A stretch of 64,000 nt of DNA from Phycisphaerales bacterium (GCA_020247305.1 JADCJE010000063.1:1-64000); one strand, 5' to 3'; positions 1 to 9,824 are shown, counted from the stretch's first letter. Notes: generated by a model from the sequence alone, not told the origin. Numbers and translations: made by a program.

Positions 1-308
1 ACGTTGACGCCCGTGTAGATCTGCCCGCCGAGGTTGGCCTCCGCGTCCTCGCCGCGGAACTTGATCTTGGTCAGCGTGATCGGACCGGTGACGCCCGAGT
101 TGCCGGTGAAGTGGCTGCCGTCGTAGACGATTTGGAAGCGGCTGGGGCCGGCGGCGCGCCACCAGATGCCCGAACCGGTGTTGCCCAACTGGGTCGGGCT
201 CTCCGACAGGTAGTGGTTGTCGGGCAGCGTCAACTGCTGGGTCTGGGCGACGAGGCTGCCGGCGGCGAGCGCCAGCGCGAAGGCGACGAGGGTGCGGGAG
301 TGGGGCAT
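1..308 (-). CDS. Secreted protein, N-terminal 102 residues only
   Basis: The ATG at 306-308 opens a minus-strand frame that stays open to the window edge, so the C-terminus is missing. Residues 1-21 form a clear signal peptide: a short basic start, a hydrophobic Leu/Ala core and a cleavage site LVA|Q. The visible mature part is rich in beta-forming residues and small polar residues and has no motif I recognise. It is divergent from the cytochrome-propeller gene at 515, with a 206-bp gap that probably holds both promoters. The role is unknown; the protein is presumably periplasmic or surface-located. Confidence 0.7.
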   Translation of the reverse strand, partial: MPHSRTLVAFALALAAGSLVAQTQQLTLPDNHYLSESPTQLGNTGSGIWWRAAGPSRFQIVYDGSHFTGNSGVTGPITLTKIKFRGEDAEANLGGQIYTGVN

Positions 309-514
309 GGTGGTCGGTGCGATCGGGAACTGCCGCTGCAACCAAGCGGCGGCTGCGCGCCACGTTAGCCGGTTCCGCCGTCGCTGGCAGGGGCGTCGTG
401 TCGCGCTGCGCAGGCGTTCCCGCTTCGTGTTCGGACCGGCGAAATCCGCCGTCGGGCTTTGACCGTGCCGGCGGGCCGTGAAAGCATGGCCAGCCCCCAG
501 TCTCGGAGGCTCCC

Positions 515-3271
515 ATGCACCACCACCTCGGGGCGCTCCTCGCCCTTGCCGTCGCATCGACCGCGGCGGCCCAGTCGTTCGTAAACTACGAGAGCGGTCC
601 GGTCCATCCGCTGCGGCTCTCGCCCGACGGCACCCGGTTGTTCGTCGCCGACACGGTCGGCGGCCGGTTGTGCGTCTTCGACCTGCGCAACCCGTCGCAG
701 CCGTTCCTGTTGGCCGACATCCCGGTCGGCATGGAGCCGGTGTCGGTGCAGCCGCGCACGCGCGACGAGGTGTGGGTTGCGAACCTGCTGAGCGACAGCG
801 TCAGCGTCGTCAGCGTGCCCGAGCGCCGCGTGATCGACACGCTGCGCGTCGTCGACGAGCCGAGCGACATCGTGTTCGCCGCCGGCAAGGCCTTCGTCAG
901 CGCCGCGACGACCGACCAGGTCCACGTGTTCGATGCGACGACCCGCGCGAGCCTCGGCACGGTCGCGATCTTCGGCAAGGACCCGCGCGCGCTGGCCGTC
1001 AGCCCCGACGGCAGCCGCGTGTACGCGGTCGTGCAGCGCTCCGGCAACGGCACGACGATCCTGCCCGCCGGCGTCCAGGCGCCGCCCGCGCCGATCAACC
1101 CGAGCCTGCCGGCGGCGCCGGCGCAGGGCATCCTCGTGCGCGCCAACGATCCGGCATGGGCGAGCCAGATCCCGTACACGCTGCCGGACAACGACGTCGC
1201 GCAGATCAACACGGCGACGTTGGCGGTGACGCGCTACTTCCCGGCGGTCGGCACGACGAACACGGCGATCGCCGTGCACCCGACGAGCGGCGACCTGTGG
1301 GTGACCAACATCGAGGCGCGCAACCTCGTGCGCTTCGAGCCCAACCTGCGCGGCCACGCGGTCGACAGCCGGGTGACGAAGATCACCACCGGCGCGTCGC
1401 CGGTGGTCACGCCGATCGACCTCAACCCGGGCGTCAACTACAACGTGCTGCCGAACGCGGCGGCGCTCACCACGGCGCTGGCCGAGCCGTTCGGCGTCGC
1501 GATCGACGCCGCGGCGGGCCTCGTCTACGTCGCCGCCCACGGCACCGACCGCATCGGCGTGCTCAACCTCGCCGGCGCCGTGCAGGCGCGCATCGAGATC
1601 GGCGTCACGCCGGGAGCGACGGTGAACACGCGGCAGAAGCGCGGCCCGCGGGCGCTGGCGCTGCACCCGAGCCAGCCGCGGCTGTACGTGCTCAATCGCC
1701 TGACCGACACGCTGTGCGTCGTCGACACCGGCAGCCGCACGGTCCTGTCCGAGCAGCCGATCGCGACGTTCGACCCGCTGCCGCTGGCGACCCGCGAGGG
1801 CCGCAAGTTCCTCTACGACGCCAAGCTGTCGGGCAACGGCACGATGTCGTGCGCCGCGTGCCACATCGACGGCGACATGGACGGCATCGCCTGGGACCTC
1901 GGCGACCCCAGCGGCGTCATGGAGGCGGCGCCGGTGCAGCCGCTGCCGTTCGTCGGCCTCGTGCCGTTCCACCCGATGAAGGGCCCGATGACGACGCAGA
2001 CGCTGCGCGGCATGCAGGGCGCCGGCCTGCTGCACTGGCGCGGCGACAAGGGCAATTTCCAGGCGTTCAACGGCGGGTTCGCGACGCTGATGGGCGGCGC
2101 GCAGCTGTCGGCGACGGACATGACCAGCTACGCGCAGTTCGCGATGGCGATCAAGCACCCGCCGAACCCCAACCAGCTGCTCGACCGGTCGCGCCGCACC
2201 GCGCCCGCGGGCAACAACGAGGAGGCGGGCTTCGTCGCCTACAACCAGCCGACGTCGGCGCTGCTCAGCTGCAACACGTGCCACGCGCTGCCGTCCGGCA
2301 CCAACGGCTTCGTCGTCAACGCGACCGTGCTCCAGGAGCCGCAGCAGATGAAGGTGCCGCAGCTGCGCAACATGTACCGCAAGGGCGGCTTCCGCCGCAC
2401 CGCGGGCCCGCAGAAGAGCGGCTTCGGCTTCCTGCACGACGGCTCGGCGGACACGCTGACGAACTTCTTCGCGATGCCGGTGTTCAACGGGTGGCCGTCG
2501 GGCACGAAGGACGACATCGTCACGTTCCTCAATGCCTTCGACACCGGCACCGCGCCGCTCGTCGGCTACCAGTTCGTGCTGACGCAGGCCAACGCCGCGG
2601 CGTCCGCGACGACCAACGCGTTCGCGCTGACGACGACCTGCGCCGCCGCCGGCGACTGCGACGTCACCGCGCACGGCCGCATCGACGGCGCGCTCGTCGG
2701 CCTGCTGTACGACGCCGCCGCGGCGACGTGGCGCAGCGACGCCGCGGGCGTCGGGCCGTTCACGCAGGCGCAGCTGGTCGGCAAGGCGCAGGCCGGCAAC
2801 GCCGCGCTGGCGTTCACCTGCGTCACGCCGGGTCAGGGCAACCGCGTCGCGCTCGACCGCGACGGCGACGGCACGCGGAACGGCGACGAGGGCCTGCTGG
2901 CGTACGGCGCCGCGACGCCGGGCTGTGCCGGCGCTTCGACGCTGGTCGCCAACAGCGAGCCGCGCGTCGGCAACGCGCTGTTCGGCTACGCCATGGCCAA
3001 TACGCAGCCGAACACCTTCGGCGTGTTCGCCATGGCGCTCGGCCAGTCGTCGCTGCCGGCGCTCGGCGTCAACGTGCTCGTCGATCCGCTGACGGCGGTG
3101 ACGGTCGGCCTCGCGGCCGACGGTTTCGGCCAGTCCGTGCAGCCGTTCGCGGTGCCGCCGACGCCGGCGAACATCGGCCTCGCCCTGTTCGCGCAGGCGC
3201 TGTGGCTCGACCTGTGCGGCAGCGAGCTGTGGGCGAGCAGCCCCGGCCTGCGCATCACGATCCGGCCGTGA
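515..3271 (+). CDS. Secreted beta-propeller protein with two c-type heme motifs
   Basis: This 918-aa protein has a signal peptide cleaved at about AAA|Q. Residues about 25-430 contain YncE/NHL-like propeller blades (repeats such as LSPDGTRLFVAD and ALAVSPDGSRVYAV). Two CxxCH heme-attachment motifs follow, CAACH at about 446-450 and CNTCH at about 586-590. The order propeller then diheme cytochrome resembles surface or periplasmic electron-transfer and MauG/cytochrome-peroxidase-like proteins. The substrate is unknown. The ATG at 515 has a GGAGG ribosome site at 505-509. It appears to be transcribed alone. Confidence 0.85.
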   Translation: MHHHLGALLALAVASTAAAQSFVNYESGPVHPLRLSPDGTRLFVADTVGGRLCVFDLRNPSQPFLLADIPVGMEPVSVQPRTRDEVWVANLLSDSVSVVSVPERRVIDTLRVVDEPSDIVFAAGKAFVSAATTDQVHVFDATTRASLGTVAIFGKDPRALAVSPDGSRVYAVVQRSGNGTTILPAGVQAPPAPINPSLPAAPAQGILVRANDPAWASQIPYTLPDNDVAQINTATLAVTRYFPAVGTTNTAIAVHPTSGDLWVTNIEARNLVRFEPNLRGHAVDSRVTKITTGASPVVTPIDLNPGVNYNVLPNAAALTTALAEPFGVAIDAAAGLVYVAAHGTDRIGVLNLAGAVQARIEIGVTPGATVNTRQKRGPRALALHPSQPRLYVLNRLTDTLCVVDTGSRTVLSEQPIATFDPLPLATREGRKFLYDAKLSGNGTMSCAACHIDGDMDGIAWDLGDPSGVMEAAPVQPLPFVGLVPFHPMKGPMTTQTLRGMQGAGLLHWRGDKGNFQAFNGGFATLMGGAQLSATDMTSYAQFAMAIKHPPNPNQLLDRSRRTAPAGNNEEAGFVAYNQPTSALLSCNTCHALPSGTNGFVVNATVLQEPQQMKVPQLRNMYRKGGFRRTAGPQKSGFGFLHDGSADTLTNFFAMPVFNGWPSGTKDDIVTFLNAFDTGTAPLVGYQFVLTQANAAASATTNAFALTTTCAAAGDCDVTAHGRIDGALVGLLYDAAAATWRSDAAGVGPFTQAQLVGKAQAGNAALAFTCVTPGQGNRVALDRDGDGTRNGDEGLLAYGAATPGCAGASTLVANSEPRVGNALFGYAMANTQPNTFGVFAMALGQSSLPALGVNVLVDPLTAVTVGLAADGFGQSVQPFAVPPTPANIGLALFAQALWLDLCGSELWASSPGLRITIRP

Positions 3272-3391
3272 GCCGCCGCGTGCCCGCGGCGCAGGGCCGT
3301 GCCTCGGCGCGTTGACGCCGTCCCGCAGTCGATTTCGCCGGTGGCGGGGGCCGCCCCGCCCCGGCATGATCGCCGCCGAGGTACACACGAC

Positions 3392-3718
3392 ATGGGACCC
3401 GGATTCGGCGACATGCAGAGCCTGCTCAAGCAGGCGCAGGACATGCAGCGGCGCATGGCGGACGCTTCGCGTTCGCTCGGCGAGCGCATCCTCGAAGGCT
3501 CGGCCGGCGGCGGCGCGGTGAAGGCGTACGTCAACGGCAACCAGGAACTGCAGGCGGTGAAGATCCAGAAGGCGGCCGTCGATCCGAACGACGTCGACAC
3601 GCTCGAGGACCTCGTGACCGCCGCGGTGCGGCAGGCGCTGCACGCCGCCAAGGAACTGCGCGAGCGCGAGATGAGCAAGGTCACCGGCGGGCTCAACCTG
3701 CCCGGCATGGGGCTCTGA
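3392..3718 (+). CDS. ybaB: YbaB/EbfC nucleoid-associated protein
   Basis: This 108-aa protein matches the YbaB/EbfC family: an N-terminal helix rich in Gln and Met (MQSLLKQAQDMQRRMADA), a central beta region with GGGAVKAYVNG, and a C-terminal helix ending in a Gly/Met-rich tail. The family binds DNA as a dimer and is classically encoded beside recR, as here. The ATG at 3392 is preferred over an upstream in-frame ATG because the family starts at this point and a GAGG lies at 3378-3381. Confidence 0.92.
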   Translation: MGPGFGDMQSLLKQAQDMQRRMADASRSLGERILEGSAGGGAVKAYVNGNQELQAVKIQKAAVDPNDVDTLEDLVTAAVRQALHAAKELREREMSKVTGGLNLPGMGL

Positions 3719-3743
3719 CGCCGGCCGCGTCCGGCCCACGCCG

Positions 3744-4343
3744 ATGGCGCACCGCGACCGCACGATCGAGGCGCTCATCGCGCAGCTCAACCGCCTGCCG
3801 GGCATCGGCGCCAAGTCCGCCGAGCGGCTGGCCTACCACCTGCTGCGGGTCGAGGCCGACGAGGCGCTGCTGCTCGCCAAGGCGATCGTCGACGTGCGCG
3901 CGGCGGTCAAGTCGTGCAGCCAGTGCTGCCAGCTCGACGCCTGCGATCCGTGCAGCGTCTGCAGCGATCCGGCGCGCGACCGCACGATGCTGCTCGTCGT
4001 CGAGGACCCGCGCGAGGTCGCGCGCTTCGAGGACGTCGGCTACACGGGCCTGTACCACGTGCTGCAGGGCCGCCTGTCCCAGCTCGAAGGCGTGCGCCCC
4101 GAGGACCTGACGGTCGCGCTGCTGCTGCGGCGCGCGCGCAGCGGCGGCTTCGCCGAGATCTGCCTCGCCACCAACCCGGACCTCGAAGGCGAAGGCACCG
4201 CGCGCGTGCTCGCCGAGCAGCTCGCCGGCGCGGGCGTGAAGGTCACGCGGCTGGCGCGCGGGCTGCCGGCCGGCGCGTCGATCGCGCAGGTGTCGGCGTC
4301 GATCCTCGCCGACGCGATCGAGGGCCGGCGCCCGCTGTCGTGA
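3744..4343 (+). CDS. recR: Recombination protein RecR
   Basis: This 199-aa RecR is of normal length. It has a helix-hairpin-helix (LPGIGAKSAERLAYHLL, about 15-31), a four-Cys zinc finger (about 57-72) and a Toprim domain beginning LLVVEDPREVARFE at about residue 80. RecR loads RecA together with RecO/RecF in gap repair. It follows ybaB by 25 bp, and its TGA overlaps the GTG of hrpB (GTGA at 4340-4343), so ybaB-recR-hrpB is one operon. Confidence 0.96.
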   Translation: MAHRDRTIEALIAQLNRLPGIGAKSAERLAYHLLRVEADEALLLAKAIVDVRAAVKSCSQCCQLDACDPCSVCSDPARDRTMLLVVEDPREVARFEDVGYTGLYHVLQGRLSQLEGVRPEDLTVALLLRRARSGGFAEICLATNPDLEGEGTARVLAEQLAGAGVKVTRLARGLPAGASIAQVSASILADAIEGRRPLS

Positions 4344-6850
4344 CGCCGGTCCGCGAGCCGCTGCCGATCGACGACGCGCTGCCGGACGTGCTGGCCGCGT
4401 GCCGCCGCGCGACGGCCGTGCTGCTGATGGCGCCGCCGGGTTCGGGCAAGACGACGCGCGTGCCGCCGGCTTTGCTCGACGTGCTCGGCGACAAGGGCGG
4501 TCAGGTGGTCGTGCTGGAACCGCGCCGGCTCGCCGCCCGCGCCGCCGCCGCGCGCGTGGCGCAGGAGACCGGCACGGCGCTCGGCGACCTCGTCGGCTAC
4601 CAGGTGCGCGGCGACAGCAAGGTCTCGGGCCGCACGCGCGTGCGCTTCGTCACCGAGGGCGTGCTGGTGCGCCAGCTCGTGCAGGATCCGTTCCTGGAGG
4701 GCGTCGGCGCGGTCTGCCTCGACGAGTTCCACGAACGCCACCTCGAAGGCGACCTCGCGCTCGCGATGCTCGCCGAGGCGCGCGCGACCGTGCGGCCGGA
4801 TCTGCGGCTGTGCGTGATGTCGGCGACGCTCGATCCCGCGCCTCTGCGCGCATTCCTGCCGGGCGCCGAGGTGGTGGAGGCCGACGGTCGGCTGCATCCG
4901 GTGCGCGTCGAGCGCCTCGACCGCAGCGCCGCGGACCCGCTGGAGGTCACGGTGCGCAACCTCGTCGACAAGGCGCTCGACGAGACGACGGGCGACGTGC
5001 TCGTGTTCCTGCCGGGCACCGGCGAGATCGCGCGCTGCGAGGACGCGCTCGGCAACCTCGCGCGCCGGCGCGACGTGCTTGTGCTGCCGCTGCACGGCCG
5101 GCTCGAACTCGCCGACCAGGACCGCGCCATCCGGCCACAGCGCCAGCGCAAGGTCGTGCTGTCGACCAACGTCGCCGAGAGCTCGCTGACCATCGCCGGC
5201 GTCACCGCGGTCGTCGACACCGGGCTCGCCCGCGAGCTGCGCTTCGACCGCGGCCGCGGCGTCGACGTGCTGCAGCTCGAACGCATCAGCCTCGCTTCGG
5301 CGACGCAGCGCGCCGGCCGCGCCGGCCGCACCGGCCCCGGCGTCTGCTACCGCGCCTGGACCGCCGCCGAGGAGCGCGGCATGCCCGCGCGCGCCATGCC
5401 GGAGGTGCAGCGCATCGACCTGTGCGGGCCGGCGCTGCTGGTGCGCGCGTTCGCCGGCCGCGACCCGCGGCAGTTCGGCTGGTTCGAGGCGCCGCCGGCG
5501 GACGCGCTCGCCGCCGCCGACAAGCTGCTGCGCGAACTCGGCGCCATCGCCGCCGGCAGCGGCGCGCTGACGCGCCTGGGCCAGGCGCTGCTGGGCCTGC
5601 CGCTGCACCCGCGCCTTGGCGCGGTCGTGCTCGCCGGCCGCGATCTCGGCTGCGCCGCCGCCGCCGCGTCCGCGGCGACGCTGCTCGCCGACGTCGACCA
5701 GCTGGGCCGCGGCGACGGCGCCGACCTGCTCGCTGCGGTCGATGCGTTCCTGCTGGCCGAGGACCGCGGCTTCCCCGAGCACCTGTGCCGCGAGGTCGGC
5801 CTCTCGGCGTGGCAGGCGCGCACGGTCAAGTCGGCGCGCGACCGGCTGCTCGCCGGCCGCCGCGACGACGGCCGCGACACGACATCGCTCGGCCGTTGCC
5901 TGCTCGCCGGCTTCCCCGACCGCGTCGCCGTGCGCAGCGAGGGCGGCGAACCGCGCACCGCGACGATGGTTGGCGGCCGCGGTCTGCTGCTGCCGGCGGC
6001 CGCCGATGGCCAGGAGCTGGTGGTGGCGCTGCGGCTGCTGGAGACCGGCCGGCAGCAGCGCTCCAAGGCCGTGCTGACCGCCGGGCTCGAACCCGCCGAC
6101 CTGCAGGCTGCGGCCGCTGGCGCGCTCGCCACCGTGGTCGTCGCCGAACTCGACGAGGCCAATGGCCGCGTCGTCGCCGTGCGCGAGCAGCGTTACCGCG
6201 ACCTGCCGCTGCGCTCGGCGCGCGGCGGCGAACTGCCCGACGGCGCTGCCGCCGAAAAGCTGCTGCCGGTCCTCGCCCGCGAGCCGTGGCGCTGGCTCGG
6301 CGAACAGAAGGAACTGCGCCGCCTGCTGGCGCGCCTGCGCTGGCTCACCGCGCGCCAGCCGGATCTCGCGCTGCCGCCGTTCGACGACGCCGCCGTCGCC
6401 GCCGCGGCGGTGCAATTGCTCGGCGATCGCGCCGACCTGCGCGCGTTGCGCGACGCCGAGGTCGGCGAACTGCTGCTGGCGCAGCTGACGTCGCCGCAGC
6501 GGCGCGCGCTGCAGCAGGGCGCGCCCGATCGCATCGAGCTGCCGTCGGGCCGGGACGCCATCGTCGACTACGACGCGCCGGCCGGACCGACGATCGCCGC
6601 GCGGCTGCAGGAGTTCTTCGGCCTGCGCGCGGTCGGCGCGCTCGCCGGCGGCCGCGTGCCGGTGGTGCTGGAACTGCTCGCGCCGAACCATCGCCCGGTG
6701 CAGGTGACGACCGACCTGCCGAGCTTCTGGGCCAACGTCTACCCGCAGGTCCGCCGCGAACTCTCGCGCCGCTACCCGCGCCACAGCTGGCCCGAGGATC
6801 CGTTGGCGGCCAATCCCGAGGCGCGGCCGCGGCGGCGGCGGCCGGACTGA
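4340..6850 (+). CDS. hrpB: ATP-dependent helicase HrpB
   Basis: This 836-aa protein has the full HrpB architecture. It carries Walker A GSGKTT at about 34-39, a DEAH-type box (LDEFHERH, about 127-134), motif III SATL, motif VI QRAGRAGRTGPG, a winged-helix/ratchet region and the HrpB C-terminal domain ending in PRHSWPEDPL. The GTG at 4340 overlaps the recR stop, implying translational coupling. The frame is open further upstream, but that part lies within recR and is not HrpB-like. HrpB is a DExH RNA helicase of poorly defined role. Confidence 0.95.
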   Translation: MTPVREPLPIDDALPDVLAACRRATAVLLMAPPGSGKTTRVPPALLDVLGDKGGQVVVLEPRRLAARAAAARVAQETGTALGDLVGYQVRGDSKVSGRTRVRFVTEGVLVRQLVQDPFLEGVGAVCLDEFHERHLEGDLALAMLAEARATVRPDLRLCVMSATLDPAPLRAFLPGAEVVEADGRLHPVRVERLDRSAADPLEVTVRNLVDKALDETTGDVLVFLPGTGEIARCEDALGNLARRRDVLVLPLHGRLELADQDRAIRPQRQRKVVLSTNVAESSLTIAGVTAVVDTGLARELRFDRGRGVDVLQLERISLASATQRAGRAGRTGPGVCYRAWTAAEERGMPARAMPEVQRIDLCGPALLVRAFAGRDPRQFGWFEAPPADALAAADKLLRELGAIAAGSGALTRLGQALLGLPLHPRLGAVVLAGRDLGCAAAAASAATLLADVDQLGRGDGADLLAAVDAFLLAEDRGFPEHLCREVGLSAWQARTVKSARDRLLAGRRDDGRDTTSLGRCLLAGFPDRVAVRSEGGEPRTATMVGGRGLLLPAAADGQELVVALRLLETGRQQRSKAVLTAGLEPADLQAAAAGALATVVVAELDEANGRVVAVREQRYRDLPLRSARGGELPDGAAAEKLLPVLAREPWRWLGEQKELRRLLARLRWLTARQPDLALPPFDDAAVAAAAVQLLGDRADLRALRDAEVGELLLAQLTSPQRRALQQGAPDRIELPSGRDAIVDYDAPAGPTIAARLQEFFGLRAVGALAGGRVPVVLELLAPNHRPVQVTTDLPSFWANVYPQVRRELSRRYPRHSWPEDPLAANPEARPRRRRPD

Positions 6851-6959
6851 CGCCAGCGGCGCTTCGGCGTCGAAGTGCTGCATTCCTGGACAGTCGCGAC
6901 GGCCGGCTCAAGGCTGGCCGGCGGCGCGGTCGAAAGGCCGGTCGGAGCGAACCGTCCGC

Positions 6960-8345
6960 ATGTCCCTCGAAGTCCGACTCGGCCAGCGTCAGGAGCAGCG
7001 ACTCGCATTGCTGCCGCAGATGCTGCAGTCGATCGAGGTGTTGCAACTTGCGACGGCCGACCTGCTGCAGAAGGTCGCCGCCGAGCTGCAGCAGAACGAG
7101 ACGCTGGAGGCGGCAGTCAGGCCGGCCGCGGAACCGCCGCCGGTCGCGCCTCCGCGCGCCGCCGAGTCGTTCGACGACGGCGTGACGCCGTGGCGCCGCG
7201 GCGGTGGCGGCGACGACGAGGACGGCAAGTCGGCGTTCCTGGCCAACGTGCCGGCGCGGCCGCCGTCGCTGCCCGAGCACGTGCGCGACCAGCTGGCCTT
7301 CCGCGCCGCGCCGCCGCTGCTCGCCGAGGCGGTCCAGCTCCTGGTCGAGCACCTCGACGAACGCGGCCTGCTGCCGTTCGAACTGGTCGAACTCGCCGAA
7401 CGGCTCGACGTCCCGCTCGAACTGCTGACCGAGGCGCGCGCGCTGTTGGCGACGCTGGAGCCGCGCGGGCTCGGCGCGCCCGATCCGGTCGCGGCGATGC
7501 TGGCGCAGGCGCAGGGCGACCCCGACCTGCCGCGCATGGAGCGCCTGCTGCGCGAGCACCTCGACGAACTTGCGCGCAACAAGCTGCCCGACGTGGCGCG
7601 CGCGCTGGCGATCCCGCTCGACGAGTTGCGCGAGCTGCTCGATCGCATGCGCGACCTCAACCCGCGGCCCGCCGCCGCCTTCCACGACGCCGCCGAGCCG
7701 CCGCTGCGGGCCGACGCGTATGCGTGGCTGCACGACGGCGCGGTCTGCGTCGCCGTCGACGACGCGTCGTTGCCGGACCTGCAGGTGAGCGCCGAGTACG
7801 CCGCGCTTGCGCGCGACCGCGGCACCGCGCCCGAGGTCCGGGCCTACCTCAAGCCCAAGCTGCGTTCGGCCCGCGACTTCATCGACGCGGTGGCGCACCG
7901 GCAGGCGACGCTGCTGCGCGTCGTCGACGCGGTGCTGCGCGCGCAGGTGGCGTTCCTGCAGAAGGGCGCGACGGCGATCAAGCCGCTGCGCATGGCCGAC
8001 GTCGCCGCCCAGCTCGGCATGCACGCCTCCACGATCAGCCGCGCGATCGCCGGCAAGAGCGTGCAGACCGACCGCGGCGTGTTCCGCCTGCGCGACTTCT
8101 TCGACGGCGGCCGCGCCGAGGCCGACGGCCCGGACGGCGAGGGGCAGGGGCGGCTCGCGATCGCGCAGCGCATCGCCGAGTTGGTGGCCGCCGAGGACAA
8201 GGCGCGGCCGCTCTCCGACGACGAACTGGTCGAACGCCTCGCCGCCGCGGGGATCCGCTGCGCCCGTCGCACCGTGACCAAGCACCGCCGGCAACTCGGA
8301 CTCCCGTCCAGCTACCTCCGCCGTCGATACGGCGACACACCATGA
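6960..8345 (+). CDS. rpoN: RNA polymerase sigma-54 factor
   Basis: This 461-aa RpoN has the Gln/Leu-rich activator-interacting N-terminus (LGQRQEQRLALLPQMLQSIEVLQ), an acidic linker, a core-binding region, a helix-turn-helix (MHASTISRAIAGKSV) and the C-terminal RpoN box, here ARRTVTKHRRQL against the usual ARRTVAKYREML. It directs transcription from -24/-12 promoters with an AAA+ activator; no such activator is in this window. The stop overlaps the next gene's start (ATGA at 8342-8345). Confidence 0.95.
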   Translation: MSLEVRLGQRQEQRLALLPQMLQSIEVLQLATADLLQKVAAELQQNETLEAAVRPAAEPPPVAPPRAAESFDDGVTPWRRGGGGDDEDGKSAFLANVPARPPSLPEHVRDQLAFRAAPPLLAEAVQLLVEHLDERGLLPFELVELAERLDVPLELLTEARALLATLEPRGLGAPDPVAAMLAQAQGDPDLPRMERLLREHLDELARNKLPDVARALAIPLDELRELLDRMRDLNPRPAAAFHDAAEPPLRADAYAWLHDGAVCVAVDDASLPDLQVSAEYAALARDRGTAPEVRAYLKPKLRSARDFIDAVAHRQATLLRVVDAVLRAQVAFLQKGATAIKPLRMADVAAQLGMHASTISRAIAGKSVQTDRGVFRLRDFFDGGRAEADGPDGEGQGRLAIAQRIAELVAAEDKARPLSDDELVERLAAAGIRCARRTVTKHRRQLGLPSSYLRRRYGDTP

Positions 8346-8971
8346 CGCGCTACGACCCGTTCTCCTACGGACAGCTGCCGATGGGCGAAAAGGGCCCCGC
8401 GCCGTCCTCGCCCGACGACATCCTGTTCGACCCCACGGCCACGCCGCAGCAGGCGGGCTCGCCCGCGATGGCGCGCGGCAAGGCCCAGGTGAACCCGTGG
8501 GAAGCAGCCGGCAACGACGGCTTCGCCGACCTGCTGTCGCCCGGCGCCGGCCACTCGGCCGCCCAGGTCGACGCGAACGCGATGGCGTTCGGGGCCGAGG
8601 TGCTGGGCGAGGTCGATGCGGCCGCGCCGGCCCCGGCTCGCGCGCCGCAGCAGCGCATCCCGGAGACCAAGGCCAAGCCGAAGTCGGCGACGCGCGCCGC
8701 GACGGTCGGTGGCATGGCGAGCGCCGCGGACGCCCAGGAGGCGCCCAAGCAGAAGCAGCCGCTGCCGCGCCGCGAACTCGAACCGATGCCGATGCCTCTG
8801 CGCCGGCGCTCGGTCGTCCTCAGCCTCTTCGGCACGCTGACGGTCGCCGGCGGCGGCCTCGCGGCCGCGGGCTGGCTGTACTTCGTGCAGCACAACCCGA
8901 TCCTCGGCGGCATCGTCGCCGCCGCGAGCGTGGTCGCCGGCGCGATCACGTGGCTGCTGCTGCGCCGCTGA
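8342..8971 (+). CDS. Hypothetical membrane protein coupled to rpoN
   Basis: This 209-aa protein has a low-complexity N-terminal half rich in Pro, Ala, Lys and Gln, with no recognisable domain. Two hydrophobic helices lie at about 158-180 and 186-206, and the chain ends in RR. The topology is probably an N-terminal cytoplasmic tail with a C-terminal helical hairpin. Its ATG overlaps the rpoN TGA by ATGA, so it is translated with sigma-54; a functional link is possible but unproven. I do not recognise the family. Confidence 0.75.
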   Translation: MTRYDPFSYGQLPMGEKGPAPSSPDDILFDPTATPQQAGSPAMARGKAQVNPWEAAGNDGFADLLSPGAGHSAAQVDANAMAFGAEVLGEVDAAAPAPARAPQQRIPETKAKPKSATRAATVGGMASAADAQEAPKQKQPLPRRELEPMPMPLRRRSVVLSLFGTLTVAGGGLAAAGWLYFVQHNPILGGIVAAASVVAGAITWLLLRR

Positions 8972-8998
8972 ACGGCGGCGTGGCGCGCGCGGCGGCGC

Positions 8999-9004
8999 TA
9001 CTGT
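8999..9004 (+). promoter_or_regulatory. -10-like box, truA
   Basis: TACTGT lies 7 nt before the GTG at 9012. There is no clear -35 hexamer. The box overlaps the alternative upstream GTG at 9003, which argues for 9012 as the start. Confidence 0.35.
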
Positions 9005-9011
9005 GCGCGCC

Positions 9012-9824
9012 GTGCCGACCTACCTGCTGACGATCGCCTACCACGGCACGGCCTTCCACGGCTGGCAATGGCAGGAGGGCTTCCGCACCGTGCAGCAGGC
9101 GCTGCACGAGGCGTTCGCGGCGATCGGTTGCCCCGACACGCACGTCGAGGGCGCTGGTCGCACCGACGCCGGCGTGCACGCGCTCGGCCAGTGCGCGCAC
9201 GCGACCATCGCGCGCGACTTCGCGCCGGAGCGGTTGCTGTTGGCGCTCAACACCAACCTGCCCGACGACGTCGCCGTGCAGCGCGTCGTGCGCGCGCCCG
9301 ACGGCTTCCATGCGCGCTTTCACGCACGCGGCAAGCGCTACGCCTACCGCTGCGTGACCGCGCCCGTGCGGCCGGCGATCGGCCGCGACCTGTACCACTG
9401 GGTGCGCCGGCCGGTCGATCTCGCGGCGATGCGGCAGGCGGCGCGCTGCCTCGTCGGTCGCCACGACTTCGCCTCGTTCGCCAGCAACCCCGGCTACCCG
9501 CGCAAACGCGGCACCGTCCGCGCGCTGCATCGCGTGCACGTGTTGCGGCGGCCCGGCGGGTTCGACTTCGTCGTGCAGGGCGGCGGCTTCCTCTACAACA
9601 TGGTGCGCAACCTCGTCGGCACGCTGCTGGAGGTCGGCTACGGCAACCGGACGCCGGCGTGGTTCGCCGAGGTGCTGGCGGCGCGCGACCGCCGGGCCGC
9701 CGGACCGACCGCGCCGCCGCACGGCCTGTACCTGCTGCGCGTGCTGTACGCCGCGGACCTGTCGCCGGCGGGGGACGAACCGGGCGTGCCGCGCGGCGCC
9801 GACGGCGGCGGCGACGAAGGCTGA
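9012..9824 (+). CDS. truA: tRNA pseudouridine(38-40) synthase TruA
   Basis: This 270-aa protein has the TruA signatures: the N-terminal strand with AYHGTAFHGWQWQ, the catalytic Asp in GRTDAGVHA (about residue 52), the FHARFHARGKRYAYR segment and NMVRNLVGTLLEVG near the C-terminus. It isomerises U38-40 in the tRNA anticodon arm. Two GTG starts are possible (9003 and 9012). I chose 9012 because a TANNNT box covers 8999-9004. The C-terminal tail after about 250 is Gly/Asp-rich and probably disordered. Confidence 0.95.
   Translation: MPTYLLTIAYHGTAFHGWQWQEGFRTVQQALHEAFAAIGCPDTHVEGAGRTDAGVHALGQCAHATIARDFAPERLLLALNTNLPDDVAVQRVVRAPDGFHARFHARGKRYAYRCVTAPVRPAIGRDLYHWVRRPVDLAAMRQAARCLVGRHDFASFASNPGYPRKRGTVRALHRVHVLRRPGGFDFVVQGGGFLYNMVRNLVGTLLEVGYGNRTPAWFAEVLAARDRRAAGPTAPPHGLYLLRVLYAADLSPAGDEPGVPRGADGGGDEG

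Noticed and set aside
365-3814. Very long minus-strand frames (also 4040-6883, 13997-16723, 22644-27557 and others)
   Set aside because: They are Arg/His/Ala-rich antisense shadows of real genes in GC-rich DNA; they lack domains and cross several well-recognised genes.
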